This document shows, one piece after another, positions 44,842 through 55,227 of a stretch of DNA of 64,000 nucleotides. How positions within the stretch are numbered: position 1 is the first letter of the stretch; each line of letters starts with the position of its first letter. A program made the translations under genes and the position numbers. The notes under the pieces are model-generated. The model was not told the origin of the DNA. It ran no database searches and was given only the letters and a program-made list of their open reading frames with translations. The stretch is taken from contig VCJN01003421.1 in NCBI GenBank assembly GCA_006384855.1, positions 1 to 64,000 of the forward strand. Direction: 5' to 3'. The stretch is from Tetraselmis striata (taxonomy: Eukaryota; Chlorophyta; Chlorodendrophyceae; Chlorodendrales; Chlorodendraceae).

Positions 44842-45026
44842 GCGTGTAACGCAACGGCAACTGGAAGATGGTAGTCTCAGCTGTTACGGCTGCTTTTATG
44901 TCTACTAGTGTTGCACCCAAAAAGGTCGCAACGACAGGTGCCTAGTTCCCGTACCACTAAGCAGCACTTGTAGCCGAAAAGCGGTAGTTAGGGAAGGAGG
45001 AAAACCCATAAATTAGTTTAGATCAT
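44842..45026 (-). repeat. Split direct repeat copy A1
   Basis: About 185 bp with the same start (GCGTGTAACGCA) and the same end (TAGTTTAGATCAT) as the A2 copy at 41924-42109, including the TACCACTAAGCAGCACTTG half of the hairpin. Confidence 0.9.
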
Positions 45027-45282
45027 GACGGGGAGAGATCCGTATCCCGTTATCTCCCCGTGAGGGGTTTGGATGAGATCCGGACTATACCATGTACCGA
45101 CGGGGGCGCATGAGCCTCTTCGAGCTTAGCAAGACCGAATAGCACTCATATATCGCGCCTCATATAGCACTCAATTTTGTTTGGCCATATGCCACGTGCA
45201 CTTGTTAATACGGGTACTGCAGTACATGTAGTACACTTGCTGATTTGCTATCCTTACATCCTTTTTTTGTTTTCTGCTTTTT

Positions 45283-45432
45283 TCGCCCCCGGGACAGGAC
45301 TGGCACCAGTGCAACCCTTGCAGCGTCGCTACGTCGGCCGTCCATGCAGCGATCCAGTTACGGAAAGCCCTGGGCAGGCGACGCTCCGTTATAGTTATCA
45401 AGCAAATTGCCGAAGCATTCTGCAAGACTAAT
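45283..45432 (+). repeat. Dispersed 150-bp repeat, copy 1
   Basis: Shares CGCCCCCGGGACAGGACTGG, GTTACGGAAAGCCCTGGG and ATCAAGCAAATTGCC in the same order with 62815-62970. GC-rich, with no ORF in common. Probably part of a non-autonomous repeat family. Confidence 0.75.
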
Positions 45433-45482
45433 TAGAGGCCAGTGATGGAACCATCCTGCCATTCTATCATATTTTAAATCAC

Positions 45483-46800
45483 GAGGTGAGTCAGTGAGCC
45501 TTTGTGTGTGTCTGCCTGTCGCCCACTTTCGGAAAAAATTTCGCATAGATTGTTAGGTAGATCCAAAATATATCCGTTGTAGATTCCGCCATAATTCCGC
45601 GCAGGCCAAAATAACCGTCGCGCTTTCCATGCGCGGACTACCTGTACATGTACCGTACATGTTCCGGTATACGGGTACCGGTCGGCCTGTTACCCGGCCG
45701 CCCGGCCGCCGCCGGTCGGGGCGGCCTGTCGTCGCCGTTCGTCATGTCAAACCGTTCGCCGTTCGATACATGGCGCGAAGCGCCGAGCCCGCCGCGTGGA
45801 CCGGACCCGGACGCCGGTAGCCGTCGGTCGTCCGTCGAGGTGAGTCTGTGGGTCTTTCTGTCTATCTGTCGCCGACTTTCGGGACGGTTTCGCATAGATT
45901 ACATGGTATTAATTTAATCGACAATGTATCCGTTATAAATTCCGTCATAATTCCGCGCAGGCCAAAATAGCCGCCGCCGCGCTTATTACAGTACCTACGG
46001 CTGACTACTATGCATGTACCGGTACGAGTACCGGCCGCCCGGCCGCCGCCGGTCAGGCCGGTCATCGCCGTTCGTCAGGTCTACGGGGCGGGCATGGCGC
46101 GAGCCCGCCGCTTCAACCGGACCCGGACGTCGGACGCCGTCTTTCGTCCATAGATGGACGCCAGACGATCGTCGCCCGTCCGCCTCGCCGCTCATCCGTC
46201 GACGGACGCATGGCCCTGGGTCGTCGGGTCGGCGGACGGGGGGCCGTAAAATGTAGCGGCTACTACGAATGATCCTTGCGGCTCTTTGGATTCCACACTC
46301 AAGCAACGGGTCTTCTTGTTACGAGGTGAGTATGTGAGTCTGTCTGTCTGTCTACTGTGAATCTGTCTGTCTGTCGCCGACTTTCGGAACGGTTTCGCAC
46401 AGATTATTAGATAGATTGAAAATGTATCCGTTATGGATTCCGTCATAATTCCGCGCAGGCCAAAATAGCTGACTACCTGTACCGGTACGGATACCAGCCG
46501 CCCGGCCGTCGTCGTCGGTCGCGGGCCGTTCGTCGCGCGCCGCTGGTCAGGTCTACGGAGCGGGCATGGCGCGAAGCTCCGAGCCCGCCGCGTGGACCGG
46601 ACCCGGACGCCGGACGCCGTCGTCCGTCCGTCGCTAGACGCCGGACGACCGTCGCCCATCCGCCTCGCCGCCCGTCCGTCGATGGACGCCGGGCCCCGGG
46701 TCGGCGGGTCGGCGGACGCGGGGCTGTCCAATAATGTAGCGACTACTACGAATGATCCTTGCGGCTCTCTGGACTCCACACTCGTGCAACGGGTCTACTT
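45483..46800. repeat. Three-unit tandem repeat, 355 and 485 bp apart
   Basis: The core GTGAGTC ... CTGTCGCC(C/G)ACTTTCGG ... TTTCGCA(T/C)AGATT ... ATTCCGCGCAGGCCAAAATA occurs at 45483-45620, 45837-45983 and 46321-46472. Each core is followed by a CG-rich block (GGACCGGACCCGGACG type), and the last two by ATGATCCTTGCGGCTCT. On the minus strand the peptide EPQGSFVV recurs in units 2 and 3. A related inverted copy is at 19660-19830. Confidence 0.8.
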
Positions 46801-46869
46801 GTACATGCTATTATTACGCACATATGTGCTAGACAGCTGCATGTGCTGGGCATATCCGCAGTAGGCAAT

Positions 46870-49800
46870 AATGCTGGGTTCATAGTCATCGTCGGGTTTT
46901 TCTCTGTGCTGCGTCCATAATAACCACCGTGTGCACGCCGCTCGTTCTTAGTTTAGCCGTCGCAGTAAGGGGCGTCTTGACGGCAAACTCCTAAGTAGTA
47001 CTTGCATGCACCCAAGGCCGCCTATGTATGATCAGCATCATCCAGAGCGTAGTATTACGTTATCTGCATGCAAGCACATAACGCATGCACCGCCATTGAT
47101 TCATACCTTTCTTCTTGTCCATGCCCTCTTTATTACTATGTAGCCGACAGTAGGAGCAGCCGTGCCACGATGTAACGCCACCACGCTTCACAATCTTGAA
47201 GCGTCCATGCATGTCATCAAAGAAGGCGCCAATGTATATCTGTGATCCATCATCCCACATTGTGCATGCCAGTGTTATATGCCAGCATCAGCCAATCGCC
47301 GGGCGGGCCAACATGCCCACTTCGGGTTGACAGTGGGTGCACACTACCTAATGTTGCAAGTCACGGCGCGCGCTCCGGACTTCTTGCCATCGCTGTCAGT
47401 CACGTCATACACATCATGAACAATCATTGCGCCCTCCGCGCTCTACTGCGTTCTGGCAATTGCCTTGAGCGTCTCCTTCTCATATATATCAATAGTAGTG
47501 CATAGGCCCCTAGGATGATAATGATCAACACCTTCATGTTCTTGCGCTTCTCCGCCCGATTTGATGATGGCATGTCGACATATCTGCAATAGTAGGCCAC
47601 ACCGCACATCATGTCAAAACCACCCAACTACAATTATGCTCATATGTCTCGCAGCATATAACATTATTGGGTTACGAACCTGATGCCAAATATCCAGAAA
47701 GAATATGCTTTGCTGTAGTGCAGCTCCATCGCATCCCCACATAAATCACACACCCCGTTGTCGTTGTGAGAAAACTGCCCGCCGTTGGTGGCAACATCCG
47801 TGGCCTTGCATGCCTCAGAGTTCCAAAACACATTGATGGATTGTTCGACCCGGGGCGAACGTTATAACTTTACTTTTAGGTCAAAATGACGGGGCGAAAT
47901 CGGGGCTGTAGGGATTTATTAATACTGCACCCCTCCACATAAGTCCGGGTTTCGCATTTTCGATCGCAAAGCCCATGCATGGGCGAGGATAACGCCGGCT
48001 GCATATGCATACATGCTAACAACAATGGGAATAGTTCGGGCAAACGCCTATTGTGCGCTTTATACCCACCCGCGCGACAACACGACTAGTTGTGGGCGCC
48101 CTTTATAAAACACGAAATCATGGCATGATGCGTTGGCGCTAGAAAATTGTGGGTTGCGCCAACCGTCCAAACCTATGGAAATAGCGGCACTCGTCGCACC
48201 AAAGTCGGTGAATACGGCCCTTGGCATAAGTTGCACACACCGTGCGTGTAGGCCACTGAAATGATGTCGCTATAGGCACGACGTGACACCCCAATGACAA
48301 GTTGGCCACTGTGGGGAGCAGTTTTGGGGTGAAAATGCTGTTGTTTCTGTGGCGAACGCACGTAGGAGAGGTGCTCGATGGCCCCCTTGGCGTAGGGCAA
48401 TGCTCTACTATGTGGGGGGCGCGTGGTGGAATGCCAGTTGCACCGTTTCGTGGGCGGGGTGGCGCGGTAGGGGCGTGGACTGTAATTAATATGAAATTCC
48501 TTGGAAAATGCTGTGGAAAATGGCATTTTGGCTGGTTGATGTGTGTATCGCTAGGAGGCGGCACATGCCAAGTGTTGGTGGTCCGTGGTCATCCACACAC
48601 ATAACGCTCTCGCGCAACCGAGCATGGGGCTTAGACACGCACTTGGCGTAAAACCACGCGCCCGACATGGGTGGGCACATGAGGTAGTGAGGACAACTTG
48701 GATGATCAGCTTTGGGGTTTTTCCAGGGCCCCCAAAAATCGTTTTTTTGATTTTGGAAGATTGCTTTCGACGCAGATTTGAACGAGCAATTGCGTGGTAT
48801 TTCTAAAAAGTTTTCTGAGCAAACCCTGAGAAGTTACAGCGTTTTAAAGCCAAGGGGGTGTTGCTGAGCGTGGCCAACACTGATGCCATGCATGTCAGTA
48901 TCGCAACGCGACATGTACTAGCCGCCGCCCACACGGCTGCACCCCAACCAAATGCACCCGAGCCCCTCGCCAATGTGTTTCCTCACGCGTTCATGGCCAT
49001 CCCGCCGTTTGATTGTCTATTCACGCGTCGGCGTGTGCGCGATACCGACCATGGTTTTGGTGCAGTTGCAGACGACGTGCCCATCCACGTACCAAGTGCA
49101 GCGTGACACCCTAGTCAAAGTAAGGTCTTTAAGCTTCGGTTTGAGCCACTCGTCATACAAGTCTTATAAAACCCTCTGAGATTCCAGGGTTTCATCTCAT
49201 ATACCCTACGTTCAGGTACCCTAGACTTCTAAAGTCTTGAGACTGCCGAAAAGGGATCCCAAACTTATATGGAGGGGTGTATGATATTATTGGATAGATG
49301 TTATTACTGTGTTATTAATGTGTTATTACTGTGCAGATGGCCAAGTCCGATGCGCGGGCTCGTGCCCATTCTGCATCTTCTCCTGCTACAGCTTCCACCT
49401 CGCAGTTGCTGCAGTAGAGGACCTTTCCGATTGTCCTTTTCTGGTGATTTTCTGATATCGCCTTCCGCGCAGCTGGCTCATGTTAGATGTTATAAATTAA
49501 TAGGGAAAATTCCCCTTATTTAAATATCTGGAAAATTATGAAGTGATGCGGGGCGGCAACATATTTCTGACTTTTATGTGTTAGCAGCTCGCTAATGCAA
49601 ATCTTTGCCTATCATCATTTAATCTTTTTGGTCACAGGGGGAGCGTCAAGAGTAAGCCGCGGACTACGATTGCCGCCGGCGTTGGATGGGTCGGCGGCGG
49701 CGCGACGATCGGCAGCCGCCGCCGCCGTCGGAAGTCACGACAGGCGACAACGCGCCGCCACCGCCGCCACGAATCTGTCGAGAGGCCGCCAACGCAGAGC

Positions 49801-49981
49801 TAACCGGGTCGCCCAGCAGCTTACCTGCCGGCGCTATACCACTGGACAGCGCGGAGCGTTCCACGGGCAGACTAACCCCCCCCTCGCCGCCAGCTCACCG
49901 CTGCCGCGACCGTCGCACGCTCCCCGCAGCGAACCTCGGCTCAAGGTGGGAACTTGCAGCACGAGTTAGGCGCTGAGAACG
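46870..49981. other. Intergenic, mostly unrecognised
   Basis: On the minus strand, 47850-47500 and 47260-47060 give short Cys-rich readings (GVCDLCGDAMELHYSKAYSF, then TSWHGCSYCRLHSNKEGM) that could be exons of one gene or transposase remnants; neither is recognised. Minus-strand ORFs at 48564-48139 end with CDECRYFHRFG. From 49640 to 49981 the DNA is GC-rich with CCGCCG runs and is the likely 5' UTR or promoter of the helicase gene. Confidence 0.4.
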
Positions 49982-52099
49982 ATGGCCGCCAGCAAGTCGG
50001 CAACCAAGGAGAAGAAGGGCAGGAAGGGGAAGGCGGAGATGGAGGAGGTTGCAGAGGCGGCGGTGAAGCCCGCGAAGAAAGAGAAGAAAAGCAAAGAGGG
50101 CAAGGAGGAGAAGCCCGCAAAGAAGCGCAAGGATGTAGCCGAGGAGGAGGAGGAGGAGGAGGTGGTGAGGAAGCCAGTCAAAAAGCGCAAGACCGCAGTT
50201 GAAGGTGAGGCGGAGGAGAAACCTGCGAAGAAGAGTAAGGCGAAGAAGGGCAAGGCGGCCGGCGACTCGGATGAGGGGGGCGCGGAGGCGGCGGTGAAGG
50301 GAGTGGCGGCGGCGGCAGCGATGGAGGAGGAGGACCCCATGTCCGTTGACAACTTCGAGCTGGCGGAGCCGATCAAGTCGCTGCTGCGCTCCAAGGGCAT
50401 CGCTGCGCTGTTCCCCATCCAGGCGCAGACGCTAGGCATCGCGGCAGCCGGGCAGGACGTCGTCGGCCGCGCGCGCACCGGCTGCGGCAAGACGCTGGCC
50501 TTCGTGCTGCCCATCGTGCAACGGCTGATGGCAGCCAACGGCGGCGCCCGCCGGCCCTACGGCCGCAAGCCGGCCGTCATCGTGCTCACACCCACGCGCG
50601 AGCTGTGCAACCAGGTGCACGCCGACTTTGAGTACATCGGCAAGGCGGGCGACCTGCAGACGCTGTCCGTGTACGGCGGCACGCCGTACGCGCCGCAGGA
50701 GAACAAGCTCCGCTCGGGGGTGGACGTGGTGGTCGGCACGCCCGGCCGCGTGAAGGACCACATCGAGCGCAAGTCGCTGGACTTGTCCCAGATTCTGTGC
50801 GTCCCCCTGCCCTCCGATCCCCTCACTCCCCCCAGCGCATGCAGCATGTAGTGCCATCCTACCCCTCACTCCCTCATTACGCCCTCTCAGTGTCCTGGCA
50901 CCGGGACTGGCGTGCAGGCCTTGCTGGGCTGAGCGGGCCTCCCTGTGCTTGCAGCTTCCGCGTGCTGGATGAGTGCGACGAGATGCTCAACATGGGGTTT
51001 GTAGAGGACGTGGAGAAGATCCTGCTGGCAGGGCAGGTGACCAGCCCCTCCCCCCCCCCTCTCACACACACACAAAACAATCTGTTCTCTATCCACTCTG
51101 ACCCAACCCCTCCCTGCCCATGCGCCTCCTCTGCCCTCTGCTGCAATGCGCGCAGGAGGCGCGCGGCGACCTGATCCAGACGCTCCTCTTCTCCGCCACC
51201 CTGCCCAAGTGGGTTAAGGAGATCACCTCCCGCTACCTGGTATGCTGCCCAGCGACCAGCCGTGCAGATGGCACCGGAGGGCAGTGCTGCGCACAGGGGA
51301 GGGGGGTGTTTCTATCGAGCTAGGGCTGCGCATGGTCGGGATTGTCACGAATGGCGGTAGAGCAGATGGGCGGATGTGTGCCCTTCGCAAGGGCTGTTCT
51401 CTTGGTCTTCATAGCGCTGCGGCGCCTTGCGACTTTAGGGACATAGGTAGGGTCGTGGCTTGGCCTTGGCATCAAACACCCATCACAGGTTTAGGACCTG
51501 ATCGTTAGATTGCACATTGCCAGGGTTGGAGCTGCTCATGCGTGCTCGGTATGAACCAGAGATCCCCGCCCGGCAACAGCCGTCCCCAATGAGAAAGCCA
51601 AACCTAGTACGCAGTCCATCCAACCTGAATCACTATCCCGCCGCGCCGCCCTTCACCAGAAACCGGATCACAAGGTGGTGGACCTCGTGGGATCCGACGT
51701 CATGAAGGCGGCCACCACCGTGAAGCACCTCATGCTGCCGTGCCACTGGACGCAGCGCACTCAGGTGCAGGGACCAGTTCCCCCCCCCCCCCCCCCCCCC
51801 ACCCCCCGGCTCCGGGCGGCTCTCATGGTTGCTGTAGCGGCGCGCGTTGCCGGGTGTGTGATCTGAGCGCCGGAGTGGGGACCGGCCGTGTCAGCAGCGG
51901 AAGGGCGCTACTCTGCCTCCTGGTCCGCCTTCGCATCCTGCCACAAATTGAACCCCCTCCCCCCCCCCCCCCCCCCCCAAAATGCAGATTGTGTGCGACA
52001 TCGTGAAGGCGTACGGCTCGGGCGGGCGCACCATTATCTTTGTGGACACCAAGAACGACGCTGGAGAGCTCAGCCAGCAGGTCCCCCCCCCCCCCTCCC

Positions 52100-52195
<96 letters not shown>

Positions 52196-54638
52196 CACGC
52201 ACGCACACACCCAGTGAAGCAGCGCGTGGCTCGATGTGTGTATCAATACTGTAGTCCACAAAGTAATTCGGAAACAGGCTCAGGATAATCAGGGGAGGAG
52301 GTGGGGTTTGAGGGTTGATGTTAGGGTGTGGCATACCAGTTTGCAATTTGAGGTGTGCTTGAAATAGATGCCGACTGTGCCCACACCAGATGTCTCGTGG
52401 CAGCTCAGCCCCCGGAATCCCGGTGTAATGCATCACAGGCGGATGGGGCGGCATGGCAGGGGGATGGCTTGGTGCTTTCTCTGTTGTCGCCGCGCCCCTT
52501 GCTGACCGGCAGGCGGGTGGCCGCAGATCGGCGAGACCACCGGGGCGCGCGCGCTGCACGGCGACATCCCGCAGAGCCAGCGCGAAGTCACGCTGTCCGG
52601 CTTCCGCGGCGGCAAGTTCCCTGTGCTGGTCGCCACGGACGTTGCGGCCCGCGGGCTGGACATCAGCGGCGTGGAGCTGGTTGTGCAGACGGAGCCCCCA
52701 AAGGTGGGCCAGCCCAAATTCTGAAGTCCTAATCCATTCCACCCTCCGGATGGCTGTATTTCTGAAGATATCCGTGTGTACAAGTATATACAGGGCGCTG
52801 CAAATACACTCTCTCACAAATATCCAGCAGCAATATACATACCGTAGGGTTTTGTGACTACACTTTTCCACCAATATTCCGATCCTTTTGTGTTGTGTGC
52901 CGGATACAGTAGACACTGGCAATTTTGTACACCGGCCCACAAATTATGCACCCCATCCCCAAGAGACCTGCCTTTGCGGCATTGGGTTTTTGGATATGCT
53001 CCCGCTTTGTTCCTTCGTTAATATGTTTGACGCTGCAATCACCCATTTAAGCGTTCCCCATCATCCCGGTAGGCAACCGAATGATCGTTTTGGCCACACC
53101 ACTCCGCTTCCCACTAGCACATGGATAGCCAGCACAACCGCCCGCCCCTAGATGATGGATGTTCCTTGGGACCTGCGCGTCTCCACGGTGGGAACCCACC
53201 GACCGGTGCCTGGCTCACAGGACCCCGAGACATACATTCACCGCAGTGGGCGCACCGGACGCGCCGGCGCCACTGGCGTCTCCATCACGCTTGTCGGGCG
53301 CAAGAAGGAGGTGAGCGCATTGCCATCCGCGCAAGTCAGCGCCCCAGTGCACTGCACAACCCCGCACGTACCCTCCTTTTGTGACGGCGGAGTGGGTTAA
53401 GTGGTTTCGGATTTCTGCGGTTAAGAACTAACCCCTAAACGGACATGGCAGCCGCGTTGGTTTGCGGTGTCCCTTTCAACGGCTGAATTGGCTGCCTACG
53501 CGCAGGGCCTGATTCCCGTGATCGAGCGCGTGGCGGGCATGAAGTTTGAGCGCATAGGTGCGCCGCAGCCTCAGGACATGGCCAAGATTGCGGCGGAGCG
53601 CACCGTGGAGGTCATCCGGGGCGTGGATGACAGCGTGGTGCCCTACTTCACGGAAGCGGCGCAGCGTTTGCTGGACGGAGCCCCGGGGGAGGAGGGTGGC
53701 GCGGAGCCACTGGAGCCCGTTGTAGCGCTGGCCAAGGCGCTGGCCAAGATCTGCGGACACACGGAGTTGAAGCGCCGCTCTCTGATATCTGCGAACGAGG
53801 AGTACGTCACACTGCAAGTCGCGTTCCCTACCAAGGTGCGGGGTTGCACCTACATGGGCCCCATTGAGTTTGGTAGCCCAAGTGGTGGAGGGGGGGGGGG
53901 GGTGTCCTTGTTGCAAGGGGTTGGTGTGTCTCGTGCCAATGGAAAGGGATAAGCACCTCGGGTGGAAACCAAAGATTCAGAGGGGAGGGGCATGTCGAAA
54001 GGAGGGATGGGGAACCGAGATGGGAGAGGGGTGTCGCTCCTCTTGCCCACCCCAGTTTGGCATGATGCGATCCAGCATTGGCATCAGATGGCACATGGGG
54101 CGATCATCTCGAGGAATCTCTGCGCCATCTGATGCCACTGCTGGATCGCATGGCGCCTTGGCGGGTTGGGCAGGTGGAACGCCCCGGCTATGTGTTTGGC
54201 TACCTCCGGCGGCGTGTGGACGAGGCGCTCGTGGAGCAGGTGAAGCACATGAACATCACGGCGGACGAGGCGGGTGCTGTGTTTGACGTACCGGGCACGC
54301 TGGTGAAGAAGTTCGTGGAGGCATGCGGGAAGGTTGACGCCGGCATGCGCGGGCCGGGGGCCACGTGTAGCGTGCCGGACGAGCTCCCTGCGTTGAAGCC
54401 ACGCGAGGAGCGGTCCAACGGCGGCGGCTGGGGCGGCCGCGGCGGGGGAGGCGGCTTTGGGGAGGGGCGATTCTCCGTGGGCTCAGGTGGCGGCCGCGGC
54501 GGTGGAGGCCGCGGAGGGCGTGGGTTTGGGGGCAGGGCCTCCTATGGCGGCGGCCGTGGTGGCTATGACAGCGGGCGGGGTGGCGGCCGGGGCCGTGCGG
54601 GTGGCAGGGTTGGCGGCCGCGGGCGTGGGCGGTACTGA
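49982..54638 (+). CDS. DEAD-box RNA helicase with GUCT domain, RH7/DDX21 type
   Basis: An ATP-dependent RNA helicase, probably nucleolar and acting in ribosome biogenesis. Nine exons join in phase: 49982-50796, 50955-51036, 51156-51239, 51660-51764, 51988-52080, 52527-52703, 53221-53310, 53506-53835 and 54174-54638 (2241 nt, 746 aa plus stop). Residues 1-115 are Lys/Glu-rich, as in plant RH7. Then come FPIQAQTL (Q motif), [25 protein letters not shown] at 277-280 in place of DEAD, SAT at 312-314, [10 protein letters not shown], and [10 protein letters not shown] at about 459-468. The GUCT domain lies near residues 500-640 ([50 protein letters not shown]). The C-terminus is an RGG/GGRG tail. 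Introns 4 and 5 start GT followed by C-runs; intron 5 also holds a long CA repeat. Confidence 0.95.
52082..52208. repeat. Poly-C and (CA)n microsatellite in helicase intron 5
   Basis: Directly after the donor GT a C-run of about 13 is followed by CCCTT and about 45 CA units, with CATGCACGCACGCACAC at its end. It generates spurious His/Thr or Val/Cys ORFs on both strands. Confidence 0.97.
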
Positions 54639-55188
54639 CAAGCGTGACAAGCGGCCATTGCGCCTCTGTAGTTATCACCTCAACCGCCCTCAGGCCGGTA
54701 GTTGATGCCGACCAAATTAACTGTAGTGCAAATTCATACACAAGCCCTGCCGATTTCCCAATGCATGATGCAGCATACACCACGTCACATCCAAGGCGCA
54801 TCCCAAGAAGCCATCACATGATTCCGGGACCCCACTCAGCGTTCAAAACCGGGCATACGGTAGCACCGGGTAATACTAAAGCACTCCCTACCGACCATAA
54901 GCGGTGCGCCTCTGACGTCACATATTTAAATCATGGGCATCGGTGGTGAAAGCGGCGGAAGGAGGGGGGTCCGGTAGGAACGTGCGTGTGTGTGTGTGGG
55001 GGGGGGGGGGGGGCTATAGGTATCTCGACCAATCCAAAGGCCGGAGGTGGTGGGTGGAGTCATGTCATCGATATGAGTAAGTGATTCCGGGCACGGGGCA
55101 ATGAACATATTCGTCCGGGCGAGGCGATGAAAACACAAATGACGCGGAGACTATGAATTATGTGTGTGAGTGCGTGTGTGCGCGTGTT

Positions 55189-55227
<39 letters not shown>

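Larger units (their letters stand above)
41801..45026 (-). mobile_element. Tyrosine-recombinase element with split direct repeats, no RT seen
   Basis: Read on the minus strand, the order is A1 (45026-44842), an RG-rich ORF (44724-43883), a tyrosine recombinase (43788-42187), B1 (42134-42108), A2 (42109-41924) and B2 (41827-41801). A1 and A2 are about 185 bp and about 90% alike. B1 and B2 share 26 of 27 bases. B1 abuts A2, and B2 marks the end. This A1-ORFs-B1A2-B2 pattern is that of PAT/Kangaroo/Ngaro-type YR retrotransposons. Those elements normally encode RT and RNase H; only about 95 bp separates the two ORFs here, so no room for RT exists. Confidence 0.75.

Noticed and set aside
47060-47260. 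CACTA-type transposase
   Set aside because: The WHGCSYC segment only loosely recalls such proteins; no DDE motifs or terminal repeats were found, so no family was assigned.
49966-50538. 190-codon minus-strand ORF rich in Ser/Phe/Leu
   Set aside because: Mirror of the Lys/Glu-rich N-terminus of the helicase, a common antisense artefact of AAG/GAG codons.
52101-52940. 279-codon ORF with long Val-Cys repeat
   Set aside because: Translation of the CA/GT microsatellite plus antisense of helicase exon 6.
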